DNA of 64,000 nt, taken from positions 1 through 64,000 of the forward strand of contig NZ_CP059451.1 of the NCBI RefSeq assembly GCF_022023855.1, written 5' to 3'. Numbering within the stretch: position 1 is the first letter of the stretch; each line of letters opens with the position of its first letter. Under the pieces are notes generated by a model, which saw nothing but the letters and a program-made list of their open reading frames with translations, had not been told where the DNA came from and ran no database searches. Of the stretch, positions 1 through 7,286 are shown piece after piece. This DNA comes from Azospirillum brasilense (lineage in GTDB: Bacteria > Pseudomonadota > Alphaproteobacteria > Azospirillales > Azospirillaceae). The position numbers were made by a program, and so were the translations under genes.

Positions 1-502
1 CGAAATCGAGGTGGTAGGCGTGCTCGTACAGATCGAGCGCCAGCACCACGCGGCCGTCGGCGAGCGTGTGGGTGTGATCGGCCGCCCAGACGTTCCGCAG
101 CCGGCCGTCCCGCTCCGACAGCGTCAGCAGCACCCAGCCGGACCCGCCGGCGAGCGCCTTGCCCATCGCGGTGAACTCCCGCCGCCACCGCTCCACCGAC
201 CCAAAGTCCCGCTCAAACGCGGTGGCGAGATCGCCGACGGCATCGCCGGCCCCACCGAGGCTGTCGAAGTAGGCCTCGTGCAGGATCATCGAGTTCGCGG
301 CGATCAGTTCCTCGCGTTTCAGACCGTTGATCACAAAGGTCGGCGCCGTGGCCCAGTCGAGCCGGGCGAGGTCTTCCTCGATGGCGTTCAGGCGGCGGAC
401 GGCCCCGCCGTAGTTGTTCTCGTAGTGGCTGGCGAGCAGGCGTTCGGACAGGCCGTTCAGCCGCGGTGGCTTGAACGGCAGCGGTGCGGCCTCGTAGGGC
501 AT
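1..502 (-). CDS. Fe/Mn superoxide dismutase family protein, divergent (3' end outside window)
   Basis: This gene reads leftwards off the window edge, so about 167 N-terminal residues are visible. The start ATG at 502-500 follows an AGGAGA ribosome site. The late motif DLYEHAYHLDFG keeps the Asp and His metal ligands of Fe/Mn superoxide dismutases. HEAYFDSLGG resembles the segment carrying the second ligand. The N-terminal helix reads SHYENNYGGAVRRLN instead of the canonical segment with HxxxHH, so only the first His is retained there. Family members convert superoxide to oxygen and peroxide. The product has no evident signal peptide, so it is probably cytosolic. It is transcribed divergently from chrB, which fits oxidative stress during chromate reduction. 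The family call is firm; true dismutase activity is less certain because of the unusual N-terminal motif. Confidence 0.82.
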   Translation of the reverse strand, partial: MPYEAAPLPFKPPRLNGLSERLLASHYENNYGGAVRRLNAIEEDLARLDWATAPTFVINGLKREELIAANSMILHEAYFDSLGGAGDAVGDLATAFERDFGSVERWRREFTAMGKALAGGSGWVLLTLSERDGRLRNVWAADHTHTLADGRVVLALDLYEHAYHLDF

Positions 503-614
503 GGCACATCTCCTGTGCACGCGCCGGAGCATCCGGCGCCACGCGAACCGTACCCCAGCGCCAAGTTATGATACAAGTGTTGCATAATACATATCTCTGA
601 GATACAGGTAGCCG
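503..614. promoter_or_regulatory. divergent sod/chrB control region with two palindromes
   Basis: The gap between the divergent superoxide dismutase and chrB genes is locally AT-rich. It holds an imperfect 22-base dyad at 566-587 (ends TTATG and CATAA, 16 of 22 positions symmetric). It also holds a perfect dyad at 592-604, TATCTC-T-GAGATA, which ends only 10 bases before the chrB start. Position and symmetry suit operators for ChrB, a chromate-responsive regulator of chr operons in other proteobacteria. Binding is inferred. Confidence 0.5.
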
Positions 615-1631
615 ATGAACGATGCGCCCATCACCTCGGAGTCCCGGTACGCTTGGTTGCTGCTGGCCCACCAACTGCGGCCGAAGCCCGCCTATTTCCG
701 TGTGAAGGTCTGGCGCCGCCTCCAGGGGCTCGGAGCGGTGGCCATCAAGAACTCGCTCTACGCGTTGCCGGCCGGTGAGCAGGCCCGAGAGGACTTCCAG
801 TGGCTGCTGCGCGAGATCACCGAGGGCGGCGGTGAAGCGGCGGTGTTCGAGGCGCGCTTCGTCGATGGCCTTACCGACCCGGAGGTGCGGGCGCTGTTCG
901 ACAAGGCCCGCGACGCCGACTACGAGGCGCTCGCCGCCGACGCCCGCGAACTGGCCGAGGGGCTCGCCGCCGACCGGGACTCGTGGAGCGCGCGCAAGGG
1001 CGACGTCCGGACTCAAGCGACCCGCCTGCGGCGCCGGCTGGCGGAAATCGTCGCCATCGACTTCTTCGGCGCGGGCGGCCGGGAACCGGCGGAGGGGCTG
1101 CTCGCCGGGATCGAGGCGCGGCTCGCGCAGTCCGAGCGTGGCCCCGAACAGGAGGACGAGACCATGGACGCCGACACCATCGGAGAGCTGAAGGGGCGGA
1201 CCTGGGTGACCCGCCGGGGCGTGCTGGTAGACCGCATCGCCTCGGCGTGGCTGATCCGGCGCTCCATCGACCCGCAAGCCCGCTTCAAGTTCGTGCCGGA
1301 CAAGGGCTACGCGCCGGAGCCCGGCGAGCTGCGTTTCGACATGTTCGAGGCGGAGTTCACGCACGAGGGCGACCAGTGCACCTTCGAGGTGCTGCTGGCG
1401 AAGCTCGTGCCGCCGGACCGCGCGCTCAAGGCGATCGCCGAGATCGTCCACGACATCGACCTGAAGGACGGCAAGTTCCAGCGTGAGGAGGCAGCCGGGA
1501 TTCGGACGCTGCTCTCCGGCATCGCCGCGGCGACCGACGACGACGAACGCCGCCTGGAGCGCGGTGGCGCCCTGTTCGAGGATCTCTACGAACACTTCCG
1601 CAAAACGCGCGATCGGGGAGACGCTCGATGA
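615..1631 (+). CDS. chrB: ChrB chromate resistance regulator
   Basis: The product has 338 residues. Residues about 10-175 match the ChrB N-terminal domain, with the opening stretch RYAWLLLAHQLRPKPAYFRV and a basic helical segment. Residues about 195-330 match the ChrB C-terminal (chrome-resistance) domain, opening TWVTRRGVLVDRIASAWLIR. ChrB proteins act in the cytosol as chromate-responsive regulators of the chromate efflux gene. The stop codon overlaps the chrA start by four bases (ATGA), so the two genes are translationally coupled. Upstream palindromes at 566-604 could be its own operators. The family assignment is secure; the regulatory rather than enzymatic role is from family knowledge. 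Confidence 0.93.
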   Translation: MNDAPITSESRYAWLLLAHQLRPKPAYFRVKVWRRLQGLGAVAIKNSLYALPAGEQAREDFQWLLREITEGGGEAAVFEARFVDGLTDPEVRALFDKARDADYEALAADARELAEGLAADRDSWSARKGDVRTQATRLRRRLAEIVAIDFFGAGGREPAEGLLAGIEARLAQSERGPEQEDETMDADTIGELKGRTWVTRRGVLVDRIASAWLIRRSIDPQARFKFVPDKGYAPEPGELRFDMFEAEFTHEGDQCTFEVLLAKLVPPDRALKAIAEIVHDIDLKDGKFQREEAAGIRTLLSGIAAATDDDERRLERGGALFEDLYEHFRKTRDRGDAR

Positions 1632-3031
1632 CCGAACAGGCCATCGCGGATACAGCCGTATCCGCGCAGAAGAACGGCGGGCATGGCGTGAGCCTCGGCG
1701 AGGCCACGCGGGTGTGGGCGCGGATCGCGGCGCTAAGCTTCGGCGGGCCGGCGGGACAAATCGCGGTGATGCACCGCATCCTGGTGGACGAGAAGCGCTG
1801 GATCGGGGAGGAGCGGTTCCTCCACGCGCTGAACTACTGCATGCTGCTGCCGGGGCCGGAGGCGCAGCAACTGGCCGTCTACGTCGGCTGGCTGATGCAC
1901 CGGACGCTGGGTGGCTTGATCGCCGGCATCCTGTTCGTGCTGCCCGGCGCCGTCGCGATCATGGCGCTGAGCCTGATCTACGTCGCTTTCGGCAACGTCG
2001 GGCTGGTGCAGGGCTTGTTCTTCGGGTTGAAGGCGGCGGTGCTCGCCATCGTTCTCGAAGCCGTGGTGCGCATCGGGCGGCGGGCGCTGAAGAACGGGGT
2101 GATGCTCGGCATTGCCGCCGCCGCCTTCATCGCCATCTTCGCCTTCGACGTGCCCTTCCCGGTCATCATCCTGGCGGCCGGGCTGATCGGCTTCGTCGGG
2201 GGGCGTCTGGCGCGTCCGGAGTTCAAGGTAGGCGGCGGGCACGGGGCGTCGGGCGGCGCGGTGCTGGCCGACGTCGACAGCCGGCTCGGTGCCGGGACGC
2301 CGGCCCATGCCCGGCCGGCGCCCGGCCGGTTACTGCGGGTCGGCGCCGTCGGGCTTGCCCTGTGGCTCGGCCCGGTGCTGGCGCTGCTTCTGGCCTTCGG
2401 CCCGGCGGACGTGTACAGCCAGATCGCCGTCTTCTTCTCCAAGATGGCCGTCGTCACCTTCGGCGGGGCCTACGCCGTGCTGGCCTATGTGGCGCAGCAG
2501 GCAGTGGACCATTACGGCTGGCTGCAGCCGGGCGAGATGCTGGACGGTCTGGGCATGGCCGAGACGACGCCGGGGCCGCTGATCATGGTGGTGCAGTTCG
2601 TCGGTTTCATGGGCGCCTTCCGCGATCCGGGCGCCCTGCCGCCGCTGCTGGCCGGCGCGCTGGGCGGGCTGCTGACCACCTGGGTCACCTTCGTGCCGTG
2701 CTTCCTGTGGATCTACCTCGGCGCGCCCTATGTCGAGGCGCTGCGCGGCAACCGCGCGCTGAGCGGCGCCTTGTCGGCGATCACGGCGGCGGTGGTCGGC
2801 GTCGTCCTCAACCTGGCCGTCTGGTTCGGGCTGCATGTGCTGTTCCACGAGTTGCGTCCCCTGGCGGTGGGCGGCCTCAGCCTGGACGTTCCTGTCCTGT
2901 CGTCGCTCGACCCGGTGGCGGCGGTGCTCACCCTGGCCGCGGTGCTGGCCGTGTTCGTTCTCAGGATCGGGATGATCCCGGTCCTCCTCCTGTGCGCGGG
3001 GGCTGGCCTGCTGCTGCGCGCCGTGTTCTGA
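1628..3031 (+). CDS. chrA: ChrA chromate efflux transporter
   Basis: This is a 467-residue polytopic inner-membrane protein of the CHR family, which expels chromate from the cytosol. It has the long-chain form with two homologous halves. The first opens at about residue 30 with RIAALSFGGPAGQIAVMH, and the second at about 270 with VVTFGGAYAVLAYVAQQAV. Each half carries the conserved FGGP or FGGAY signature and the proline-rich loop LLPGPEAQQLAVY or TTPGPLIMVVQF. Length is normal for two-domain ChrA (about 400-470). It starts inside the chrB stop codon. Nothing appears broken. Confidence 0.95.
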   Translation: MTEQAIADTAVSAQKNGGHGVSLGEATRVWARIAALSFGGPAGQIAVMHRILVDEKRWIGEERFLHALNYCMLLPGPEAQQLAVYVGWLMHRTLGGLIAGILFVLPGAVAIMALSLIYVAFGNVGLVQGLFFGLKAAVLAIVLEAVVRIGRRALKNGVMLGIAAAAFIAIFAFDVPFPVIILAAGLIGFVGGRLARPEFKVGGGHGASGGAVLADVDSRLGAGTPAHARPAPGRLLRVGAVGLALWLGPVLALLLAFGPADVYSQIAVFFSKMAVVTFGGAYAVLAYVAQQAVDHYGWLQPGEMLDGLGMAETTPGPLIMVVQFVGFMGAFRDPGALPPLLAGALGGLLTTWVTFVPCFLWIYLGAPYVEALRGNRALSGALSAITAAVVGVVLNLAVWFGLHVLFHELRPLAVGGLSLDVPVLSSLDPVAAVLTLAAVLAVFVLRIGMIPVLLLCAGAGLLLRAVF

Positions 3032-3342
3032 AAGCGGACCGGAGGCGTCAGCGAAACAGCCCGAGCGTCTCCATCGCCTAGCCGAAGCTTTGCGGCAGCG
3101 TGGAGCGCGGGACCGCGACGTACTGCCGGCCCCACTCCCCGATGGTGCCCTCGTTTCACAGGATGGTGACCGCCGCACTGAGGGCCATCGCGGCCGGTCA
3201 ACAGGACGGGAGAGCGTGAGCGGCCCAGCGTCAGGCCGGGTCGTGGCTTCCGGAGAGCACGGCCAGCGTGATCCCAAAGCCCTGCAAGGCGTGGAGGCCG
3301 ACATAGAGGCCGACGAGCACGATCACGGCGCTCGACAGGTAG
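3032..3342. pseudogene. decayed segment after chrA with two possible minus-strand gene remnants
   Basis: This 311-base gap has no intact gene. On the minus strand, the frame ending with TGA at 3233-3231 reads a hydrophobic tail from about 3342 (RAPYLSSAVIVLVGLYVG). This looks like the last membrane segment of a polytopic transporter, possibly NicO/RcnA-like. A second minus-strand frame between about 3200 and 3047 contains protein-like sequence (GEWGRQYVAVPRSTLPQSFG) interrupted by two in-frame stops. I do not recognise it. The right edge abuts the truncated permease that begins near 3343. Decay and a rearrangement junction are inferred. Confidence 0.4.
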
Positions 3343-3657
3343 GGGGCGCGGATCGACGGTGCCAACCGCTGGCAGGTGTTCCGCCACATCATCCTGGCCT
3401 ATCTGCGCCCGGCGCTGGTCGTCTGCGGCCTGTTCCGGCTGATCGACAGCCTGAAGGCCTTTCCGCTGATCTACGTCCTGACCAACGGCGGGCCGGGCAC
3501 CGCGACGGAGGTCACCAACTATTACGGCTTCATCGAGGCGTTCAACTTCTCCTATTGGGGCTACGCCAGCGCCATTGCCGTCCTGATGCTGGGCGGCGTC
3601 TTCGCGGTGAGCTGGCTGGTGGGCCGCCTGGGATGGAACGAGGTGCACCATGACTGA
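3343..3657 (+). pseudogene. 5'-truncated sugar ABC permease (MalF/UgpA type) remnant
   Basis: Only the last ~105 codons of a CUT1-family permease remain. An in-frame stop lies at 3340-3342, and homology starts directly after it with GARIDGANRWQVFRHI, the classic EAA-loop motif that contacts the ATPase. Two further membrane segments and a normal C-terminus follow. Full-length family members have about 290 residues, so roughly two thirds are missing. A GTG at 3376 could start a 93-residue product, but without the earlier helices it could not form a channel. It overlaps the next permease by eight bases in the original operon arrangement. Confidence 0.8.
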
Positions 3658-4537
3658 CGCGACGCGGGCCGCCGCGCCTTCCCATCCCCCCCGGATCGCG
3701 GCATGGCCCGGACGGGTGCGGCCGCTGCGCTGGCGGCGGCACCGCATCGGCCTGCACGCGGCGGCGCTGGCGCTGCTGCTGCTGGTTCTGTTCCCCTTCG
3801 CCTGGATGGTCCAGATGGCATTGCGCCCCGCCGACGCGGTGCTGGGCGACGCGGTCCTCTTCCTGCCGACGCTGGAGAATTTCATGGCGCTCTGGCAGGG
3901 GCATTTCCCGAAATCCTTCCTGAACAGCGTCCTGGTCAGCAGCCTGTCCACCGCGGCGTCGCTGGCCTTGGGCGTGCCGGCGGCCTATGTGCTGACCCGC
4001 TGGCGCTTCCGGGCGCGCCGGCGGGTGGCGCTGTGGATTCTCGCCACGCGCATGGCCCCGCCCATCGCCCTGACGATCCCCTTCTTCCTGGCCTACCGCT
4101 GGGTGGGCTTGCAGGATTCCGTGGTCGGGCTGGCGCTGATCCACATGACCTTCAACATCTCCATCGTCGTCTGGTTCATGCAGACCTTCTTCGCGGCCAT
4201 TCCCCGCTCGCTGGAGGAGGCCGCCTGGATCGACGGCTGCGGGGTGTGGCAGGCGTTCCGGCGGGTCACGCTGCCGCTGGCGGCGCCCGGTCTGGCGGCG
4301 ACGGCGGTGTTCTGCTTCATCTTCTCCTGGAACGACTTCTTCTTCGCGCTGATCCTGACGCGCACCAACGCCGTCACCGCCCCGGTCGCCATCACCAACT
4401 TCCTCCAGTACGAGGGGTGGGAGTGGGGCAAGATCGCCGCCGCCGGCACGCTGGTGATGCTGCCGGTGCTGGCCTTCACGCTGCTGGTGCGCAAATACCT
4501 CGTCCGCGGGCTGACCGCGGGCGGCCTGAAGGATTGA
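3650..4537 (+). CDS. sugar ABC transporter permease (MalG/UgpE type)
   Basis: A 295-residue inner-membrane permease of the CUT1 carbohydrate family. The first membrane segment is at about residues 35-60, and several more follow. The EAA-loop reads EEAAWIDGCGVWQAFRRVTLPLAAPG at about residues 185-210 (quoted in two parts: EEAAWIDGCGVW and QAFRRVTLPLAAPG). It ends with the typical VRGLTAGGLKD tail. It would normally pair with a MalF-type partner, but that gene is truncated just upstream, and no substrate-binding protein lies nearby. The gene is intact, yet the importer is probably not functional unless partners are encoded elsewhere. Confidence 0.9.
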   Translation: MTDATRAAAPSHPPRIAAWPGRVRPLRWRRHRIGLHAAALALLLLVLFPFAWMVQMALRPADAVLGDAVLFLPTLENFMALWQGHFPKSFLNSVLVSSLSTAASLALGVPAAYVLTRWRFRARRRVALWILATRMAPPIALTIPFFLAYRWVGLQDSVVGLALIHMTFNISIVVWFMQTFFAAIPRSLEEAAWIDGCGVWQAFRRVTLPLAAPGLAATAVFCFIFSWNDFFFALILTRTNAVTAPVAITNFLQYEGWEWGKIAAAGTLVMLPVLAFTLLVRKYLVRGLTAGGLKD

Positions 4538-4551
4538 AGGAGGGAAACGCC

Positions 4552-5634
4552 ATGGCGTCCGTGATCATCCGGGACCTCCGCAAGTCCTACGGCGGCACGC
4601 CGGTCCTCCACGGCGTGTCGGTCGACATCGCCGACGGGGAGTTCGTGGCGCTGGTCGGGCCGAGCGGCTGCGGCAAGTCCACGCTGCTGCGCATGATCGC
4701 CGGGCTGGAGGAGGCCGGGGAGGGCGAGATCCGCATCGGCGGACGCCTCGTCAACGACGTGCCGCCGAAGGACCGGGACATCGCGATGGTGTTCCAGAAC
4801 TACGCGCTCTACCCGTACATGACGGTGGCGCAGAATCTCGGCTTCGCGCTGACCCTGAAGGGCGTGGACCGGGGGGAGATCGCCGCCCGGGTGGCGCGCG
4901 CGGCTGAGGTGCTGGGGCTGTCGGCCCTGCTCGACCGCCGGCCGGGCCAGCTGTCGGGCGGGCAGCGGCAGCGCGTCGCCATGGGCCGGGCCATCGTGCG
5001 CGATCCCCGGCTCTTCCTGTTCGACGAGCCGCTGTCCAACCTGGACGCCAAGCTGCGCGTGCAGATGCGGGCGGAGATCAAGGCCCTGCACCAGCGCCTG
5101 CGGACCAGCGCCATCTACGTCACCCATGACCAGATCGAGGCGATGACCATGGCCGACCGCATCGTCGTCATGCGCGACGGGCGGGTGGAGCAGGCGGGGG
5201 CGCCGCTGGACCTCTACGACCGCCCGGCCAACCGCTTCGTTGCCGGCTTCATCGGCTCTCCGGCCATGAACTTTCTCACGGGGCGGATCGCGGTGAACGG
5301 CGGCGCCTCCTTCCGGCTGGACGGCGGCCCGGCCCTGCCGCTGTCCGCGGTTCCGCCGGAGGCGGACGGACGCCCGGCGGTGCTGGGTCTGCGCCCGGAG
5401 CACGCCCTCATCGACCCGGAGGAGGGCGTCCCGCTTCACGTCGCGGTGGTCGAGCCGACCGGTTCCGAAACGCAGGTGGTGGGGCAGCTTGCCGGGCAAC
5501 CCTTCGTCGGGGTGTTCCGCGAGCGCGTGGCCGCGCGTCCCGGAGACGTCCTGCCGTTGCGCCTGCCGGCCGCCTCCGCCCATCTGTTCGACGCCGGCGA
5601 AGGGCGGAGGCTGGTGTGGGGTGGGGCTTCATGA
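4552..5634 (+). CDS. sugar ABC transporter ATP-binding protein (UgpC/MalK type)
   Basis: The product has 360 residues. The start ATG at 4552 follows a strong GAAGGAGGGA ribosome site; a longer in-frame reading upstream is out of context. The Walker A motif GPSGCGKST is at residues 36-44, the signature LSGGQ at 134-138, and Walker B LFLFDEP at 154-160. A C-terminal MalK-type regulatory (TOBE/OB) domain follows, with VLGLRPEHALI. The protein energises CUT1 sugar or glycerol-phosphate importers on the cytosolic side. It is the last gene of the damaged importer operon and ends convergently with the aldehyde dehydrogenase gene. Confidence 0.92.
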   Translation: MASVIIRDLRKSYGGTPVLHGVSVDIADGEFVALVGPSGCGKSTLLRMIAGLEEAGEGEIRIGGRLVNDVPPKDRDIAMVFQNYALYPYMTVAQNLGFALTLKGVDRGEIAARVARAAEVLGLSALLDRRPGQLSGGQRQRVAMGRAIVRDPRLFLFDEPLSNLDAKLRVQMRAEIKALHQRLRTSAIYVTHDQIEAMTMADRIVVMRDGRVEQAGAPLDLYDRPANRFVAGFIGSPAMNFLTGRIAVNGGASFRLDGGPALPLSAVPPEADGRPAVLGLRPEHALIDPEEGVPLHVAVVEPTGSETQVVGQLAGQPFVGVFRERVAARPGDVLPLRLPAASAHLFDAGEGRRLVWGGAS

Positions 5635-5645
5635 CGCCCACCATT

Positions 5646-5689
5646 CCTCACATGGCCCGCTCTCACAGGGCCGCCCTCACATGGCCCGC
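5646..5689. repeat. 15-base direct repeat at the convergent gene junction
   Basis: CCTCACATGGCCCGC occurs at 5646-5660 and again at 5675-5689. The second copy covers the last codons and stop of the aldehyde dehydrogenase on the minus strand. The first lies just outside it. This looks like a small local duplication. Confidence 0.6.
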
Positions 5690-7104
5690 ACGTAGGCCGT
5701 CTTGACGGAGGTGTAGAACTCCACGGCGTAGCGGCCCTGTTCGCGCGGACCATAGCTGGAACCCTTGCGCCCGCCGAACGGCACATGGAAATCCAGACCG
5801 GCGGTCGGCAGGTTGACCATGACCAGTCCCGCCGCCGAGTGGGCGCGGAAATGGGTGGCGTGCTTCAGCGACGTGGTGCAGATGCCCGATGAAAGACCGA
5901 AGGGCGTGTCGTTGGCGACGGCCAGGGCCTCGTCGTAATCCTTTACGCGGACAACGCTGGCGACCGGCCCGAAGACCTCCTCGCGGTTGATGCGCATGGC
6001 GTTGGTCGTCTCGGTGAGCAGGCACGGCGAGAGGTAGAAGCCTGGCGTGTCTCGCTCCAACACCAGACCGCCCCAATGCCGTTGCGCTCCTTCCCCCTCG
6101 GCTGTGGCGATGTGGGAGAGATCCTGCTCCAGTTGCCGTTCGTCCACCACCGGACCGATGTGCGTCTCGGGGCTCAGCGCGTGCCCCACCACCAGCCGTT
6201 CCAGCCGCTCCGTCACCGCCGCGACGAAACGATCATGGATGCCCTCGGTGACGACGAGGCGCGACGATGCCGTGCAACGTTGTCCGGTCTGGAAGAAGGC
6301 GCCATTCACCGCCGCCTCCACGGCGATGTCCAGATCGGCGTCGTCCAGCACGATCAGGGGATTCTTGCCGCCCATTTCGAGCTGGCATTTGATCATGCGG
6401 CCGACCGCCCGTTGCGCCACGCGGGTTCCCGTCGGGACGGACCCGGTGAGGGTGATGGCGTCCACGCCGTCGACCAGGGTGTCCCCGATCACCGAACCCG
6501 GCCCCATCACCAGATTGAACACGCCGGACGGCACACCGGCGCGCGCGATGATGTCCGCCAGCGCCCAGGCCGATCCCGGAACAAGCTCGGCGGGCTTGAA
6601 CAGGACGCAATTGCCGTAGGCGAGCGCCGGGGCGATCTTCCAGGCCGGAATGGCCATGGGAAAGTTCCACGGCGTGATGATGCCGATCACCCCGACCGGT
6701 TCGCGCATGATGTCGACCTCGACCCCCGGTCGGACCGAGGCGACCTTCTCGCCGGGGATGCGCAGGGCCTCGCCGGCGAAGAACTTGAAGACCTGGGCGG
6801 CGCGGACCACCTCGGCGATTCCGTCCGTCCGGATCTTGCCTTCTTCCCGCGACAGCAGGGTGCCCAGTTCCTCCCTGCGCGCCAGCAGTTCGCCGCCGAC
6901 CGCGTCGAGCGCATCGGCGCGTTGCAGTGGGGTGGTGTGCGCCCAGGCCGGAAAGGTCGCCCGTGCCGCCTGCGCGGCCTCCGCAACCATCTCACGGCTG
7001 GCGACCGCGTAACGGTCGATGACGTCGCCGGTGTCGGACGGGTTGATGTTGGCGAGGGCGTCGTCTCCGGCCACCCATCGCCCGGCGATGAAATTGTGCC
7101 TCAT
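5677..7104 (-). CDS. NAD(P)-dependent aldehyde dehydrogenase (2-oxoglutarate semialdehyde dehydrogenase-like)
   Basis: The product has 475 residues, normal for the superfamily. Start ATG at 7104-7102 follows GGAGACA; an upstream extension has no ribosome site. The cofactor-site motif TPWNFPM includes Asn147. The general base Glu243 sits in QLEMGGKNP, and the nucleophile Cys277 in FFQTGQRCTASSR. The C-terminal stretch FGGRKGSSYGPREQG is typical of 2,5-dioxovalerate (2-oxoglutarate semialdehyde) dehydrogenases of sugar-acid and hydroxyproline pathways. It is the last gene of a minus-strand run with a TPP enzyme and tautomerase. Aldehyde oxidation is secure; the exact substrate is inferred from tail motifs and the neighbouring enolase-superfamily dehydratases. 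Confidence 0.88.
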   Translation of the reverse strand: MRHNFIAGRWVAGDDALANINPSDTGDVIDRYAVASREMVAEAAQAARATFPAWAHTTPLQRADALDAVGGELLARREELGTLLSREEGKIRTDGIAEVVRAAQVFKFFAGEALRIPGEKVASVRPGVEVDIMREPVGVIGIITPWNFPMAIPAWKIAPALAYGNCVLFKPAELVPGSAWALADIIARAGVPSGVFNLVMGPGSVIGDTLVDGVDAITLTGSVPTGTRVAQRAVGRMIKCQLEMGGKNPLIVLDDADLDIAVEAAVNGAFFQTGQRCTASSRLVVTEGIHDRFVAAVTERLERLVVGHALSPETHIGPVVDERQLEQDLSHIATAEGEGAQRHWGGLVLERDTPGFYLSPCLLTETTNAMRINREEVFGPVASVVRVKDYDEALAVANDTPFGLSSGICTTSLKHATHFRAHSAAGLVMVNLPTAGLDFHVPFGGRKGSSYGPREQGRYAVEFYTSVKTAYVRAM

Positions 7105-7138
7105 ACGCGTTGTCTCCGTTCGCTTGCGGGCCGGCCGG

Positions 7139-7285
7139 TCACGCCTCGTCCCGCTCGGCCACGGCCTCCGGGTCGGCGGCATCGGACATCAGGTGCAGGG
7201 CGGGCACCGTCCCCATGTCGTTCACGAGCGTCCTGCGCTCCGGAGCGAGGTCGGCGAGGGCGAGGCAGTCGTCGAAGGTCAGCAT
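7139..7285 (-). CDS. 48-residue small acidic protein, unknown
   Basis: A short reading frame starts with ATG at 7285-7283, one base after the stop of the TPP enzyme gene (TGA-G-ATG), and ends 34 bases before the aldehyde dehydrogenase start. It therefore fits inside the operon and could be made by translational coupling. The product opens MLTFDDCLALADLAPE, has one cysteine and is acidic, with no membrane segment. I recall short proteobacterial proteins beginning MLTxxDC(I/L)AL, but cannot confirm homology. The spacing argues for a real gene; function is unknown. Confidence 0.5.
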   Translation of the reverse strand: MLTFDDCLALADLAPERRTLVNDMGTVPALHLMSDAADPEAVAERDEA

Positions 7286-7286
7286 C

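Noticed and set aside
3090..3653. 187-codon plus-strand frame after chrA
   Set aside because: It crosses the rearrangement junction out of frame with the permease remnant and encodes no recognisable protein.
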